Source: Nocardiopsis sinuspersici (lineage in GTDB: Bacteria; Actinomycetota; Actinomycetes; Streptosporangiales; Streptosporangiaceae). Taken from it: a stretch of DNA of 64,000 nucleotides. This document shows, in pieces, positions 52,763 through 61,165 of this stretch. How positions within the stretch are numbered: position 1 is the first letter of the stretch; each line of letters starts with the position of its first letter. A program made the position numbers and the translations under genes. Below the pieces are notes generated by a model. That model did no database searches and was not told where the DNA came from. It saw nothing but the letters and a program-made list of their open reading frames with translations. The stretch lies in the NCBI GenBank assembly GCA_008638415.1, contig VWVT01000015.1:62001-126000 (forward strand). Reading direction: 5' to 3'.

Positions 52763-53710
52763 TCAGGAACCGGGGCCCCACCGCCCGTTCCCCTCGGCGG
52801 CCGGCGGCCCGCCCGCGCCGCGCTCCGGGGAGCACGGCACGGGACGGTCCAGACAGGCCCCCATCGCCCGGTGCCAACGGTTGCCCCGCAGCCGGGGCTC
52901 CAGCGCGGCCACCGTCGCCCCGTACTTGGTGAACCCCGCCTCCCGGAACCCGAGCCCGTGCAGTCCTCGCTCGGTCGACGTGAGCCCGCCCCGGGTCTTG
53001 ACCTCCAACAGCACCACGTCCGGGCGCATCCGCACCGACCACCCGCCCCGGTGGCCGACCAGGCCGGTGTCCACCGTCACCCGCTCCTCACCGTCGAGGG
53101 CCACGACGGTGGTGCGCCGGTAGTCGGTCACCGCGCAGGCCTCCAGCGTGTCCGGCGGCTCCACGCCGTAGGCGAGCAGGGTGTCGTCCAGGAACCGCCG
53201 GGTGGCGGGGACCAGCCGGTCCGGCGGCCCCGCGTACTCCGTCCGCACCTTGTCGGTGACCCCGCGCGCACCCTTGAGCTTGACCTCGAACACGCGCGTC
53301 CCCGTGTCCACGTACGTGCGCGTGCGGACCTTGAAGCGCACCCGTCGCCCCTGCCGGTGGTCGTGGAAGGTGCGCAGGCCGGGGGTGTCCAGGTAGGTGG
53401 ACGAGTACCGGAAGCTCCGCCGTCCGTCGATCGTCAGCACCCCGAACCGGTCACGGGCCCCCGCGAACAGGGGCTCCAGCAGCTTCGCGGGCACCAGGTA
53501 CTTGCGGCAGGTCCGGGTGACCAGGGCGGCGCGCTCGTTGGTCTCGGCGAGCGACACCGGGCGCAGCGCCGCCAGGAGCGGGGCGTCCGCGTGCGGGGGA
53601 AGGGCGGTGTCCACGGGTGCGGGCGTCTCCACGGGTTCGGGTACCTCCGGGGGCACGAGGGTTCGCACGGGTGCGGGAGCGCGCGGGGGCGCGGGGGCGG
53701 CGGGGCTCAA
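52763..53710 (-). CDS. VTC-domain polyphosphate polymerase
   Basis: After a 60-residue Pro/Ala/Val-rich tail the protein has the VTC tunnel fold: RTCRKYLVPAKLLEPLF, SFRYSSTYLDTPGLRTFHDH, RRVRFKVRTRTYVDTGTRVFEVKLK, VTDKVRTEY, VTDYRRTTVVAL and VVLLEVKTRGG. The alternating basic residues and the paired Glu of EVKLK and LEVKT line the catalytic tunnel in yeast Vtc4, which makes polyphosphate from ATP. The start is uncertain; TTG 53710 overlaps the DUF4956 stop (TTGA), GTG 53668 is the alternative. Coupling to DUF4956 is a recurring bacterial pairing. Confidence 0.85.
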   Translation of the reverse strand: MSPAAPAPPRAPAPVRTLVPPEVPEPVETPAPVDTALPPHADAPLLAALRPVSLAETNERAALVTRTCRKYLVPAKLLEPLFAGARDRFGVLTIDGRRSFRYSSTYLDTPGLRTFHDHRQGRRVRFKVRTRTYVDTGTRVFEVKLKGARGVTDKVRTEYAGPPDRLVPATRRFLDDTLLAYGVEPPDTLEACAVTDYRRTTVVALDGEERVTVDTGLVGHRGGWSVRMRPDVVLLEVKTRGGLTSTERGLHGLGFREAGFTKYGATVAALEPRLRGNRWHRAMGACLDRPVPCSPERGAGGPPAAEGNGRWGPGS

Positions 53711-54333
53711 CGCCCGCCCAGCCAGTCCGTCAGCGGGGTGAGGACGGAGTCCCGTGGGCGCCCGCGTCCGGCGGGGGCCGGTGCGGACACGGGCCGGGGC
53801 ACCCGGAACCGCACGTCCACGACCATCAGGTCGCGTACGTAGTCGACCTCGGTGACCTCGATCCTGCCCACCCGTGCGCGCAGCCGCGCCTCCAGGTCCT
53901 GGCGCAGGGACACGGGGTCCTCGTGCACCACGTCCAGGGTGAGGACGCGGCGCCCGTACCGCGCGAGCAGGTGCGGGTGGTCGGCCACGTACATGCAGGT
54001 GAGCAGCAGCGCGTCGAGGCCCAGCAGCGTCCACGGAGCCGGCGCCGCCACGGCGTTGACCAGGCCCAGGGCGATCGCGGTGAAGTAGTAGCCGATCTCC
54101 CCCTGGCTGATCAGGTCCGACCGCAGCCGCAGGATCGACAGCACGCCGAACAGGCCGAAGCCGACCGCCAGGCCGACCTCCCGGCTGGTCAGCATGGACA
54201 CCACGGCGAAGATGCCGGTGTTGAGCGCCACGTAGGCCAGCAGCAGGTCGCGCCGGCCGTGGCGCCGGAAGTAGAGGACGTACGACAGGAACGTGATCGC
54301 GATCGTGTTGACCGCCAGGGCGAACCAGAACAT
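53707..54333 (-). CDS. DUF4956 membrane protein
   Basis: The 208-residue protein has three to four membrane helices (FWFALAVNTIAITFLSYVLYF, AYVALNTGIFAVVSML, ALGLVNAVAAPAPWTLLGLDAL) and the family core VGFGLFGVLSILRLRSDLISQGEIGYYF. A soluble C-terminal domain follows (TLDVVHEDPVSLRQDLEARL, VTEVDYVRDLMVVDVRF). ATG 54333 has GGAGG nine bases upstream, better than ATG 54342. It likely forms the membrane partner of the VTC polymerase, perhaps for polyphosphate translocation, which is inference. Confidence 0.88.
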   Translation of the reverse strand: MFWFALAVNTIAITFLSYVLYFRRHGRRDLLLAYVALNTGIFAVVSMLTSREVGLAVGFGLFGVLSILRLRSDLISQGEIGYYFTAIALGLVNAVAAPAPWTLLGLDALLLTCMYVADHPHLLARYGRRVLTLDVVHEDPVSLRQDLEARLRARVGRIEVTEVDYVRDLMVVDVRFRVPRPVSAPAPAGRGRPRDSVLTPLTDWLGGR

Positions 54334-54376
54334 GGCGACCATCCTCCGGACACGCGGTGAGGAGTCCGTGAGAGCC

Positions 54377-54396
54377 GGATGAGGGAACCCTCATCC
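54377..54396. promoter_or_regulatory. dyad upstream of DUF4956-VTC operon
   Basis: GGATGAGGGAACCCTCATCC is a perfect 20-bp palindrome 44 bp before the DUF4956 start. A closely related dyad is at 57198-57215, in front of the two-component operon. Confidence 0.65.
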
Positions 54397-54430
54397 CCGC
54401 CACGCGAAGGCCGCCGGCCTCCGACGCGAG

Positions 54431-54461
54431 GGGGCGGGGGCGCCGTCCACGCCCCCGCCCC
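54431..54461 (-). terminator. hairpin between response regulator and DUF4956 genes
   Basis: A perfect 12-bp stem (54431-54442 with 54450-54461) separates the two operons. There is no T-run. Confidence 0.55.
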
Positions 54462-54535
54462 TCCGTCACCGGAGCATCCCCGGCCGGCTCCCGCCCCGCA
54501 CGGACCCGCCGTCGCCCGGGAGCCGGGATCCGTCG

Positions 54536-55195
54536 TCACCCGGTCAGCCGGTACCCCATCCCCCGCACGGTCACGATCCGCTCCGCGCCCACCTTGCGGC
54601 GCAGCGCCCGCACGAACACGTCCACCACGTTCGATCCGGGGTCGTGGTCGTAGCCCCACACGTGTGACAGCATCTGCTGCCGGGTGAGCACCTGCCCGGG
54701 GTGCCGCATCAGCAGCTCCATCAGGGCGAACTCCCGCGCGGTCAGGTCCACGGAGTCCCCCTCCACCGCCACCCGCCGCGTGCGCAGGTCCAGGGCGAGG
54801 CCGCCCGCGCGCAGCACCGTCAGGTCGGCGGGCCGCTCCGCGCGCATCCGCAGCCGCACCCGGGCCAGCAGCTCCTCGAACCGGAAGGGCTTGGTCACGT
54901 AGTCGTCGGCCCCGATCTCCAGCCCGGTCACCGTGTCCCGCACGCCGTCGCGCGCGGTCAGGATGACCACGGGGACCTCCACGCCCAGCGAGCGCACGCG
55001 CCGCAGCACGTCGAACCCGTCGGTGTCCGGCAGGCCCAGGTCCAGCAGCACCAGGTCGAAGCCGCCGGTCACCGCGTAGTCCACGGCCTCCGCCCTCGTG
55101 CCCACCACGGTGGTGGTGAACCCGCTGGCGTCCAGGCCCTTGCGGACGAACGAGGCGATCCGCTCCTCGTCCTCGACGATGAGGATGCGACTCAC
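54536..55195 (-). CDS. OmpR-family response regulator
   Basis: The 219-residue protein has a receiver domain with acidic pair EDE (residues 8-10), phospho-acceptor Asp52 in LVLLDLGLPD, and Lys102 in YVTKPF. A winged-helix output domain follows (LTAREFALMELLMRHPGQVLTR, SNVVDVFVRALRRKVG, VRGMGYRLT). GTG 55195 overlaps the kinase stop by four bases. It probably binds the ATGAGG-CCTCAT dyads at 54377 and 57198. Confidence 0.95.
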   Translation of the reverse strand: MSRILIVEDEERIASFVRKGLDASGFTTTVVGTRAEAVDYAVTGGFDLVLLDLGLPDTDGFDVLRRVRSLGVEVPVVILTARDGVRDTVTGLEIGADDYVTKPFRFEELLARVRLRMRAERPADLTVLRAGGLALDLRTRRVAVEGDSVDLTAREFALMELLMRHPGQVLTRQQMLSHVWGYDHDPGSNVVDVFVRALRRKVGAERIVTVRGMGYRLTG

Positions 55196-56784
55196 ACGTG
55201 CTCCCTTCCGGCGGGGATGACGAGGGTGAACGTGGAACCGGCGCCCGGCGCGGAACGCAGGTCCACACGCCCGTGGTGGGCCTCGGCGATGGCGCGGACG
55301 ATGGCCAGGCCCAGGCCGGCGCCCCGGTCCCCCCGGGACGCGCCCCCTCCCCGGGAGAAGCGCTCGAAGATCCGGCCGTGCTCCTCGTACGGGATGCCCG
55401 GCCCCTGGTCGGTGACCCAGAACAGCACGTCGCCGCCGCTGAGGGCGGAGCCCACGCGCAGCCGGGCACCCGGTCCGGTGTGCCGCACCGCGTTGGCGGC
55501 CAACTGCGCCACGGCCTGGGTGACGCGCTGCGGGTCCAGCCGGACGACCCCCTCGGCCAGCGACTCCAGCCGCCAGTCCCGGTCGCCGAGCCTGCGCACC
55601 TTGGCGTCGATGTCGCTGGTCAGCTCGGCCAGGGACACCTCCTCCTCGCGGAGGAAGTCGGGCTGCTGGGCCTTGGCCAGCAGCAGCAGGTCCTCCACGA
55701 TCCGGCCCATCCGGTCCAGTTCGTCGGTGACCAGGCGCACGACCTCGCGCCGCTCCCCGGGGTCGTCGCCCATCAGCTCCAGGTGGCCTCGCACGATGGT
55801 GATGGGCGTGCGCAATTCGTGTCCGGCGTCGTCGACGAACCGGCGCTGGGCCGTGAAGGCGCCCTCCAGCCGGTCCAGCATGCTGTTGAACTGCTCGGCG
55901 AGGGCGGCGATGTCGTCGCGCCCGGACACGTCGATGCGCCGGGTGAGGTCCTCCTCGGTGATGTATGCGGCGGTCTGCCGGACCAGGCGCACGGGTGCGA
56001 GGATGCGGCCCGCCACCCACCAGGCGGCCGTGCCCGCGACGAGCAGGCCGACCAGGCTGACCAGCGCGATCGTCTGCATGGTGGACACCACCGTGTCCTC
56101 GTCGGCCTCGGTGAAGTAGCCGATGACGAACCAGCCCGAGGCGCCGCCCTCCGGCGGCAGCGCGCGGATCTTCTCCCACCGCATGGGGCCGGCGGGGGTG
56201 TCCAGGGTCCCCCGCGCGCCGGGCGACTCCAGGACGGAGGCGACCATGCCGGGATCGGCGGACACGTCGAAGGGCGGCTCCTGGCCCTGGCGGATGCGCA
56301 CGGCCTCGGCGGCCTCGGGGGCGCTGCCCGCGCCCCCGCCGGGGGCGGCCGTTCCCTCCACCCAGCCGAACAGGATCTCGGCCCGATCGGGGTACTGGTG
56401 CCTCAGGTGCACCTGGACGAGGGTGGAGACGTCGGTGAAGGGCTCGCCCGTGTCGGGGTCCACGCCCTCGGCGGCGAACTCCTGGAACTCGCTGGTCTCC
56501 TGGGACAGCGCACGGTCGACGCGCTCGTCGTTCTTGGCGGTGAGCGCGCTCCAGGTGACGACGTTGGTCAGGGCGAGGACGGCGGCCATGAGCAGGACGA
56601 CCCAGGCCATGATGAGGAGCCGGGCGGGGACGCGACGCCGCTGCGGCACCTCGGGCTGGGGTCCCTCCAGGACCACCGTGGGCTGGACGTCCGTGTGCTC
56701 GGCCCCGCCTCGGGCGCCCCTTCCGGGCACGTCGCCGAGGTCCACCGTCGGAGAGTCCCCGTCGAAGCGGCCCTCAGTCGTCAT
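55192..56784 (-). CDS. sensor histidine kinase
   Basis: The 530-residue membrane kinase has a 50-residue cytoplasmic N-terminus, TM1 (LLIMAWVVLLMAAVLALTNV) and an extracytoplasmic domain of about 160 residues rich in acidic side chains. TM2 (IALVSLVGLLVAGTAAWWVA), HAMP, the H box VDDAGHELRTPI, and N (LAANAVRHTGPG), G1 (VTDQGPGIP), F and G2 (DRGAGLGLAIV) boxes follow. Its start lies 11 bp inside the end of the acidic-protein gene. It phosphorylates the coupled regulator. The acidic sensor region suggests cation sensing, as inference. Confidence 0.95.
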   Translation of the reverse strand: MTTEGRFDGDSPTVDLGDVPGRGARGGAEHTDVQPTVVLEGPQPEVPQRRRVPARLLIMAWVVLLMAAVLALTNVVTWSALTAKNDERVDRALSQETSEFQEFAAEGVDPDTGEPFTDVSTLVQVHLRHQYPDRAEILFGWVEGTAAPGGGAGSAPEAAEAVRIRQGQEPPFDVSADPGMVASVLESPGARGTLDTPAGPMRWEKIRALPPEGGASGWFVIGYFTEADEDTVVSTMQTIALVSLVGLLVAGTAAWWVAGRILAPVRLVRQTAAYITEEDLTRRIDVSGRDDIAALAEQFNSMLDRLEGAFTAQRRFVDDAGHELRTPITIVRGHLELMGDDPGERREVVRLVTDELDRMGRIVEDLLLLAKAQQPDFLREEEVSLAELTSDIDAKVRRLGDRDWRLESLAEGVVRLDPQRVTQAVAQLAANAVRHTGPGARLRVGSALSGGDVLFWVTDQGPGIPYEEHGRIFERFSRGGGASRGDRGAGLGLAIVRAIAEAHHGRVDLRSAPGAGSTFTLVIPAGREHV

Positions 56785-57151
56785 CGCCGTCCCCGTCGTC
56801 GTCGCCGCAGTCGTCATCATCGTCGTCGCCGGCGTTCCCGCAGGCGACGGCGGGGGTCCGGCCGGGAGCGGGAGAGGGGGACGCCGAGGGGCTCGCGGGG
56901 GCCTCGGTGTGGTCGGGGTCGTCCTCGTCCGGTGTCCCGTCACCGTCGTGGTCGGTGACCGGCGGCGGGGGAGCGACGACCCCCTCGTCGGAGGGCGGGA
57001 CGGGGCCGGCGGCGGGGGACTCCCCCACCACCACCTCGCCCGGGGGGCCGGTGTCGGGGGTCCGGCCGGTCACCGCCCACGCCAGGACCGCGCCGGCGAC
57101 CAGGACGGCCGCCGCGGCGCCGGCCAGCAGCAACAGCAGTGGTGATCTCAT
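56774..57151 (-). CDS. membrane-anchored acidic protein with calcium-loop motif
   Basis: The 125-residue product has an N-terminal signal anchor (LLLLLAGAAAAVLVAGAVLAW), a Pro-rich spacer, the motif DHDGDGTPDEDDPD at residues 67-80, another Ser/Pro spacer, and a C-terminal tail of almost pure Asp and Gly with two Cys (104 and 115). The motif matches the calcium-binding loop of thrombospondin type 3 repeats. It is exported by prediction and is the first gene of the two-component operon. I know no named family. Confidence 0.7.
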   Translation of the reverse strand: MRSPLLLLLAGAAAAVLVAGAVLAWAVTGRTPDTGPPGEVVVGESPAAGPVPPSDEGVVAPPPPVTDHDGDGTPDEDDPDHTEAPASPSASPSPAPGRTPAVACGNAGDDDDDDCGDDDGDGDDD

Positions 57152-57197
57152 GTCGACCGAGCATCCCCGGCCGCGGGAAACCCGAGATGAAACGGGC

Positions 57198-57215
57198 ATG
57201 AGGATTTCCTCATCC
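57198..57215. promoter_or_regulatory. dyad upstream of two-component operon
   Basis: ATGAGGATTTCCTCATCC contains ATGAGGA-TT-TCCTCAT, 47 bp before the acidic-protein start, preceded by another ATGA 11 bp upstream. It matches the 54377-54396 dyad at all but three positions. Confidence 0.65.
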
Positions 57216-57512
57216 GCGCCCGTCCGCGGCCCGCCGCCGTGGCGGGACGCCCGGCCGATCCCGCGGGGCCCCGCCGGGCCGGCGGACCGGTGCCGTGGCG
57301 AGGACGTCCTCACCACGGCACCGGCCACCCGCCCGAGGAGGGCCCGCCACTAGGCCGACCGGAACCGCCGCGGGTGTGCGGCGGGAGGCTCCGCGCCCGC
57401 TGGCCTCGCACCTGTGGCGAGGTTCGGTGCCCGGACACGCTACGGGTACAGGACCGGCACCGGAGGGAGCCGCCTCGGCCGACCTCTGGCCGCCGCCTCT
57501 GCGGCCGCCGCC
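57216..57512. other. intergenic region, no gene seen
   Basis: GC-rich DNA between the two-component operon promoter and the PepSY stop. Frames are low-complexity. No clear terminator for the PepSY gene was found. Confidence 0.4.
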
Positions 57513-58946
57513 CTACGCGGCCCCGGCGCGCGTGCGCCCGCGCCGGGCGCCCACGGCGGCGTCCACCAGGAGGAACACCAGCAGGGAGACACCGAACAGC
57601 GGCAGGAACAGGCCCACACCCACCGCCACGGCGGCGACGAGGGCCAGGCACCACCACGGCAGGCCGCGCCAGGTCCCGCGCGGGACGAGCGGGCGTCCCA
57701 TGGAGAGCGCCGCGTCCTTCGTCGGGCGGCGCAGCCACCACATCCGGTAGCCCCAGAAGACGAGGGCGAGCACGGACAGGCCGACCAGGGTCAGCAGGAC
57801 CTGGTTCACCACGCCGAACAGCAGCCCCATGTGGAAGGCGATCCCCCACGAGGTCATCTTGGCCATGAACGGGTGGTCGGCGAACCTCAGCACCTCGACC
57901 ACCTCGCCGCTCGACGCGTCGACGGCCACCGCGTCCTGGTTGACGGGCCAGGTGCGCGAGGTTCCCTCCACCGTGAACGGCGCGCCCTCCTCCGCGGGCA
58001 CGGTGACCTCCACCGGGCCCTCCAGTCCCGCCGAGCGCGCCGACTCCAGGACCACGTCCAGGTCCGCGCCCTGTCCGGCCGCGCCGTGCTCGCCGTGCGC
58101 GCCGTCTCCGCCGTGGCCCTCGTGCCCCGACGAGGCGGAGACCGACAGCGCGGGTGTCGTCCAGCCCAGGGCCGCGCGAACCTGGCCGACGTTCTCACCG
58201 GCGAACTGGGACCAGGTCAGCCCCGTGGCGGAGAGCGTCAGCAGGCCCAGCAGGGCCCAGACCCCGATCGACCCGTGCCAGGACAGGGTCCGGTTCCGGC
58301 CGGTCGCGGAGTTCTCGGGGAGCAGGGTGCGGCGCAGGCGGCGGTTCCTGCGCCTGCGGCCGATCCACAGCACGGCTCCGCCGAGGCCGACCACCCACAG
58401 CCAGCTCGCGGCGAGTTCGCTGTAGACGCGGCCGAGGTCGCCCAGGTGCAGGTGGCGGTGGAGCTCGGACAGCCACGACCGCGCGGGCAGGGCGCCGCTG
58501 CTGCCGTAGCTGGTCATGTCGCCGAGGAGCTCGCCGGTGTAGGGGTCGACGAAGACGGCCAGCCGGTGGCTCTCGGCGAGTCCCTCCACGTCCAGCAGGA
58601 CGCGGGTGCTCTCGTCGGGCTCCGTGGCCGGGCGCACGGCGTTCAGCGTTCCCTCGGGATGGGCTCCGACCGCGGTGTCCACCTGTTCCTGGAGGGGCAG
58701 CGCGCTGTCGCCGGGAGTGACGTGGAGCTGGTCGGAGTAGAGGGCCTGTTCGATCTGGGGCGTGTAGACGTACAGCAGTCCGGTCACGGCGGCGACGACG
58801 ACGAACGGCGCCACGAGGAGTCCGGCGTAGAAGTGCAGGCGGAGCAGGAGCTGGCGCAGCGCCGCCCACGTGGAGGAGGAGCGCCGCGGAGCGGGAGGGG
58901 GAGCCGGTTCGGGGGAGTCGAGCCGGTCGGGGACGTGCGATGTCAT
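57513..58946 (-). CDS. PepSY-associated membrane protein with His-rich loop
   Basis: The 477-residue protein has the PepSY_TM layout: TM1 (LHFYAGLLVAPFVVVAAVTGLLYVY), a PepSY-like external domain (LDVEGLAESHRLAVFVDPYTGELLGD), SELHRHLHLGDLGR, further helices and a C-terminal helix pair. An external loop carries SGHEGHGGDGAHGEHG, a likely metal-binding segment. Conserved His residues in helices (LHFYAG, HRHLHLG, FHMG) suggest haem or ferric-reductase relatives. ATG 58946 follows AGGAAGG. Role in metal reduction or uptake is inferred. Confidence 0.85.
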   Translation of the reverse strand: MTSHVPDRLDSPEPAPPPAPRRSSSTWAALRQLLLRLHFYAGLLVAPFVVVAAVTGLLYVYTPQIEQALYSDQLHVTPGDSALPLQEQVDTAVGAHPEGTLNAVRPATEPDESTRVLLDVEGLAESHRLAVFVDPYTGELLGDMTSYGSSGALPARSWLSELHRHLHLGDLGRVYSELAASWLWVVGLGGAVLWIGRRRRNRRLRRTLLPENSATGRNRTLSWHGSIGVWALLGLLTLSATGLTWSQFAGENVGQVRAALGWTTPALSVSASSGHEGHGGDGAHGEHGAAGQGADLDVVLESARSAGLEGPVEVTVPAEEGAPFTVEGTSRTWPVNQDAVAVDASSGEVVEVLRFADHPFMAKMTSWGIAFHMGLLFGVVNQVLLTLVGLSVLALVFWGYRMWWLRRPTKDAALSMGRPLVPRGTWRGLPWWCLALVAAVAVGVGLFLPLFGVSLLVFLLVDAAVGARRGRTRAGAA

Positions 58947-59052
58947 GGGGGCGACCTTCCTGGTCTGGTGTCGGAGCAGCCCGCGGGGGGTTTCGGGCAT
59001 GCGAAGCGTCGACGTGTCGGTACGGGACGGACACGGGGGCGGCGGGACGGCC

Positions 59053-59607
59053 TCAGGCGGGGAAGGTCGCGGGCGGACCGCGCAGGACCCGTACGTGCCG
59101 CAGGAACAGCAGCCGGGCGGACTGACGGAGGGGAGTCCTCGGGAGGTCTCCCGCGGGGACGGGGCGCGGGACGGGGGCGGGCTCGGCGCCGAGGAGCAGC
59201 AGGCGGTGCAGCAGGGAGCGCACGAGGCCGGCGAGGGCGAGGGCCGCCCGTTCTCCCTGGCGCAGCCACCACGCGCACACCACCCCGGCCAGGGCGTGGG
59301 CGAGGAGCATGCCGGGCCCGACACCGGATCCGGCCGCGTGGGGGACGGCTCCGCCCGGCGACGCGACGGCGAAGAGCAGGTGCAGCGCGACCTGGCACCA
59401 CAGTGTCGTGCAGACGAGGGGGCCGAGGCGCTGTTCGGAGCGGAAGAGCCCGTGGGCGACGGCGAGGACGAGCACGAAGCCCGCGGCGAGGCCGAGCGGT
59501 GGCACCGCGTGCCCCGCGGCCAGGACGTGACCGGCTGAGGACACGCCCGTGCACACGGTGGCGAACACCGTGGCACGCGGCAAACGGAGCGGGACCGTTT
59601 CAGCCAT
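59053..59607 (-). CDS. integral membrane protein, function unknown
   Basis: The 184-residue protein has about four membrane helices with His residues in or near them (GVSSAGHVLAAGHAVPP, FVLVLAVAHGLF, VALHLLFAVA, MLLAHALAGVVCAWWL) and a basic C-terminal tail. Its position 106 bp upstream of the PepSY gene suggests a joint metal- or redox-related role. ATG 59607 is the clear start, at the beginning of the hydrophobic region. Confidence 0.7.
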   Translation of the reverse strand: MAETVPLRLPRATVFATVCTGVSSAGHVLAAGHAVPPLGLAAGFVLVLAVAHGLFRSEQRLGPLVCTTLWCQVALHLLFAVASPGGAVPHAAGSGVGPGMLLAHALAGVVCAWWLRQGERAALALAGLVRSLLHRLLLLGAEPAPVPRPVPAGDLPRTPLRQSARLLFLRHVRVLRGPPATFPA

Positions 59608-59709
59608 AACGGACAGTGTGGCGCATTTCCGCGCGACTGCCCATATCCGTTCTGGGAGCGTTCCCATTACGTTATGCGCACGTTCGGATGCGGCCGGTCC
59701 GCGCGGGGT

Positions 59710-60074
59710 ACGGTGCCCGTCCGCGCGCGGGTCGCCTGATCGGGCCGACGGGCCGGGCGCTGCCCACGCCGCGGTCCCCGTCCGTACGGGGGCGGTGCCT
59801 GTCCGCGTCCGAACGCGTTCTCGGGTCGACGGGCCGGGCGCTGCCCACGCCGCGGTGCCCGTCCGCGCGTAGGGCGTCTCCGGTGGACCCGGCCGACACG
59901 GACCGGGCCATCGCGGTGCCCGTCCGCGCGTGGAACGCTCCGGGATGTCCTTCGCCCACGGCGCCCGGCGGGCACGCGGGGACCGGAGCCCACACCGCGC
60001 GATCGCCGCCCCGCCACCCCGTGGAGCGCTCCGGAGGGACCCTCGGCCGTCCGCGTCCGAACGCGTTCTCGGGT
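59710..60074. repeat. complex direct-repeat field
   Basis: A 30-bp unit is exactly repeated at 59746-59775 and 59827-59856 (period 81 bp). A 26-bp unit (GTCCGCGTCCGAACGCGTTC...) repeats exactly at 59801-59826 and 60049-60074. GTGCCCGTCCGCGCG occurs three times (near 59713, 59855 and 59917). There is no gene in 59608-60210. Units differ in length and spacing, so it is not a CRISPR array. Confidence 0.8.
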
Positions 60075-60125
60075 GACGAAACGACGCAACGAAACCCGGA
60101 TCCGCCGCCGAGCGGGTTTCGTCAC
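60073..60125. promoter_or_regulatory. nested inverted repeats downstream of DMT gene
   Basis: GTGACGAAAC (60073-60082) pairs with GTTTCGTCAC (60116-60125), and ACGAAACCCG (60089-60098) pairs with CGGGTTTCGT (60113-60122). The right arm can choose between two left arms. Terminator or operator not decided. Confidence 0.5.
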
Positions 60126-60210
60126 TCTGAGAGGGCCGCGCCATCGCCGGGGACGGCCGCCACCCGCAAACGGAAAAGACCACCACCGCCCCGGCCGGGA
60201 ACGCGGCCGG

Positions 60211-61107
60211 TCACGGCGTGCGCTCGGGTTCCGCCCTCCCCGGCGCCCGCTCCGCCGCCCCGTCCCGGGAAACGGTGAGCAGCCGGATCCCGTACGCCGC
60301 CAGCAGGGCGCACACCACCGCGACCGACCCGCCGACCCATCCGCCGACGTAGGCCTCGTCCATGAACGCCACACCCACCACGGCGGCGGAGACGGGGTTG
60401 GCGAAGGTGCTGATCCCCAGCGGGGCGCCCAGTTCCATGCCCTGGTAGGCCGCCTGCGCCAGGAACAGGCCCAGGACCGCGATCACGGGTGTGGCCAGCG
60501 AGGACGCGTGCAGCAGCCCGATCGCGCCGGTCTCACCGATGACCGCCACCGCGGTCTTGACCGTGGCCGAGGAGACCCCGAAGGCCACCCCCGCCGCTCC
60601 CGCCAGCAGGTAGCTGCGCCAGGCGGTGGAGCCGACCCTTCCCGCCAGCCACGCGGTCGCCAGCAGCAGTCCCGTCGTGCCCGCGCCGACCACCGCCGCG
60701 TCCGTGTCACCGAGCACGCCGCCCCGGCCGTCGGTCACCGTCACCGCCAGCAGCGCGCCCAGAGCCACCGTGGTGAACGCCGCGCCGCGCCACTCCGCTC
60801 GGGTGACCCGGCGCCCGCCGAGGCGGGCCGACCACGGGATGCCGAACACCAGCACCAGCACGCCGAACGGCTGGATCACGGTCAGCGGCGCGTGGCTCAC
60901 CGCCGCCACCTGGAAACCGGCCCGTACCCCGTTGAACAGCAGGGACACCCACCACAGCGGATGCCGCAGCAGGGCGGCCAACTGCCTGCCCTCGGTGAGC
61001 GGCTTCGCCACCCGCACCGCGAGCCTGCGCTGGGCCACCGCCGCGACCGTGTAGGCGGCACACGAGAGCACCACGAGCACGATCCCCAACGCCACGTCCG
61101 AGTCCAT
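60211..61107 (-). CDS. DMT (EamA/NIPA-like) family transporter
   Basis: The 298-residue protein has nine to ten membrane helices in two halves (LGIVLVVLSCAAYTVAAVAQRRLA, VIQPFGVLVLVFGIPWSARLGG; LASLATPVIAVLGLFLAQAAYQ-like second half, FANPVSAAVVGVAFMDE). It fits the actinobacterial DMT branch of metabolite or cation exporters. The start is MDSDVALGIV. A CCGGCCG/CGGCCGG hairpin at 60191-60210 abuts the stop. Substrate unknown. Confidence 0.82.
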   Translation of the reverse strand: MDSDVALGIVLVVLSCAAYTVAAVAQRRLAVRVAKPLTEGRQLAALLRHPLWWVSLLFNGVRAGFQVAAVSHAPLTVIQPFGVLVLVFGIPWSARLGGRRVTRAEWRGAAFTTVALGALLAVTVTDGRGGVLGDTDAAVVGAGTTGLLLATAWLAGRVGSTAWRSYLLAGAAGVAFGVSSATVKTAVAVIGETGAIGLLHASSLATPVIAVLGLFLAQAAYQGMELGAPLGISTFANPVSAAVVGVAFMDEAYVGGWVGGSVAVVCALLAAYGIRLLTVSRDGAAERAPGRAEPERTP

Positions 61108-61165
61108 GGCAGGGATGATCCCGCCCTGCGCGCAACGGTTCGCCGGGAGGCACGGGAACCACACG

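Noticed and set aside
59710..60074. CRISPR-like repeats
   Set aside because: Units differ in length, spacing is irregular, there are only two exact copies of each long unit, and there are no cas genes.
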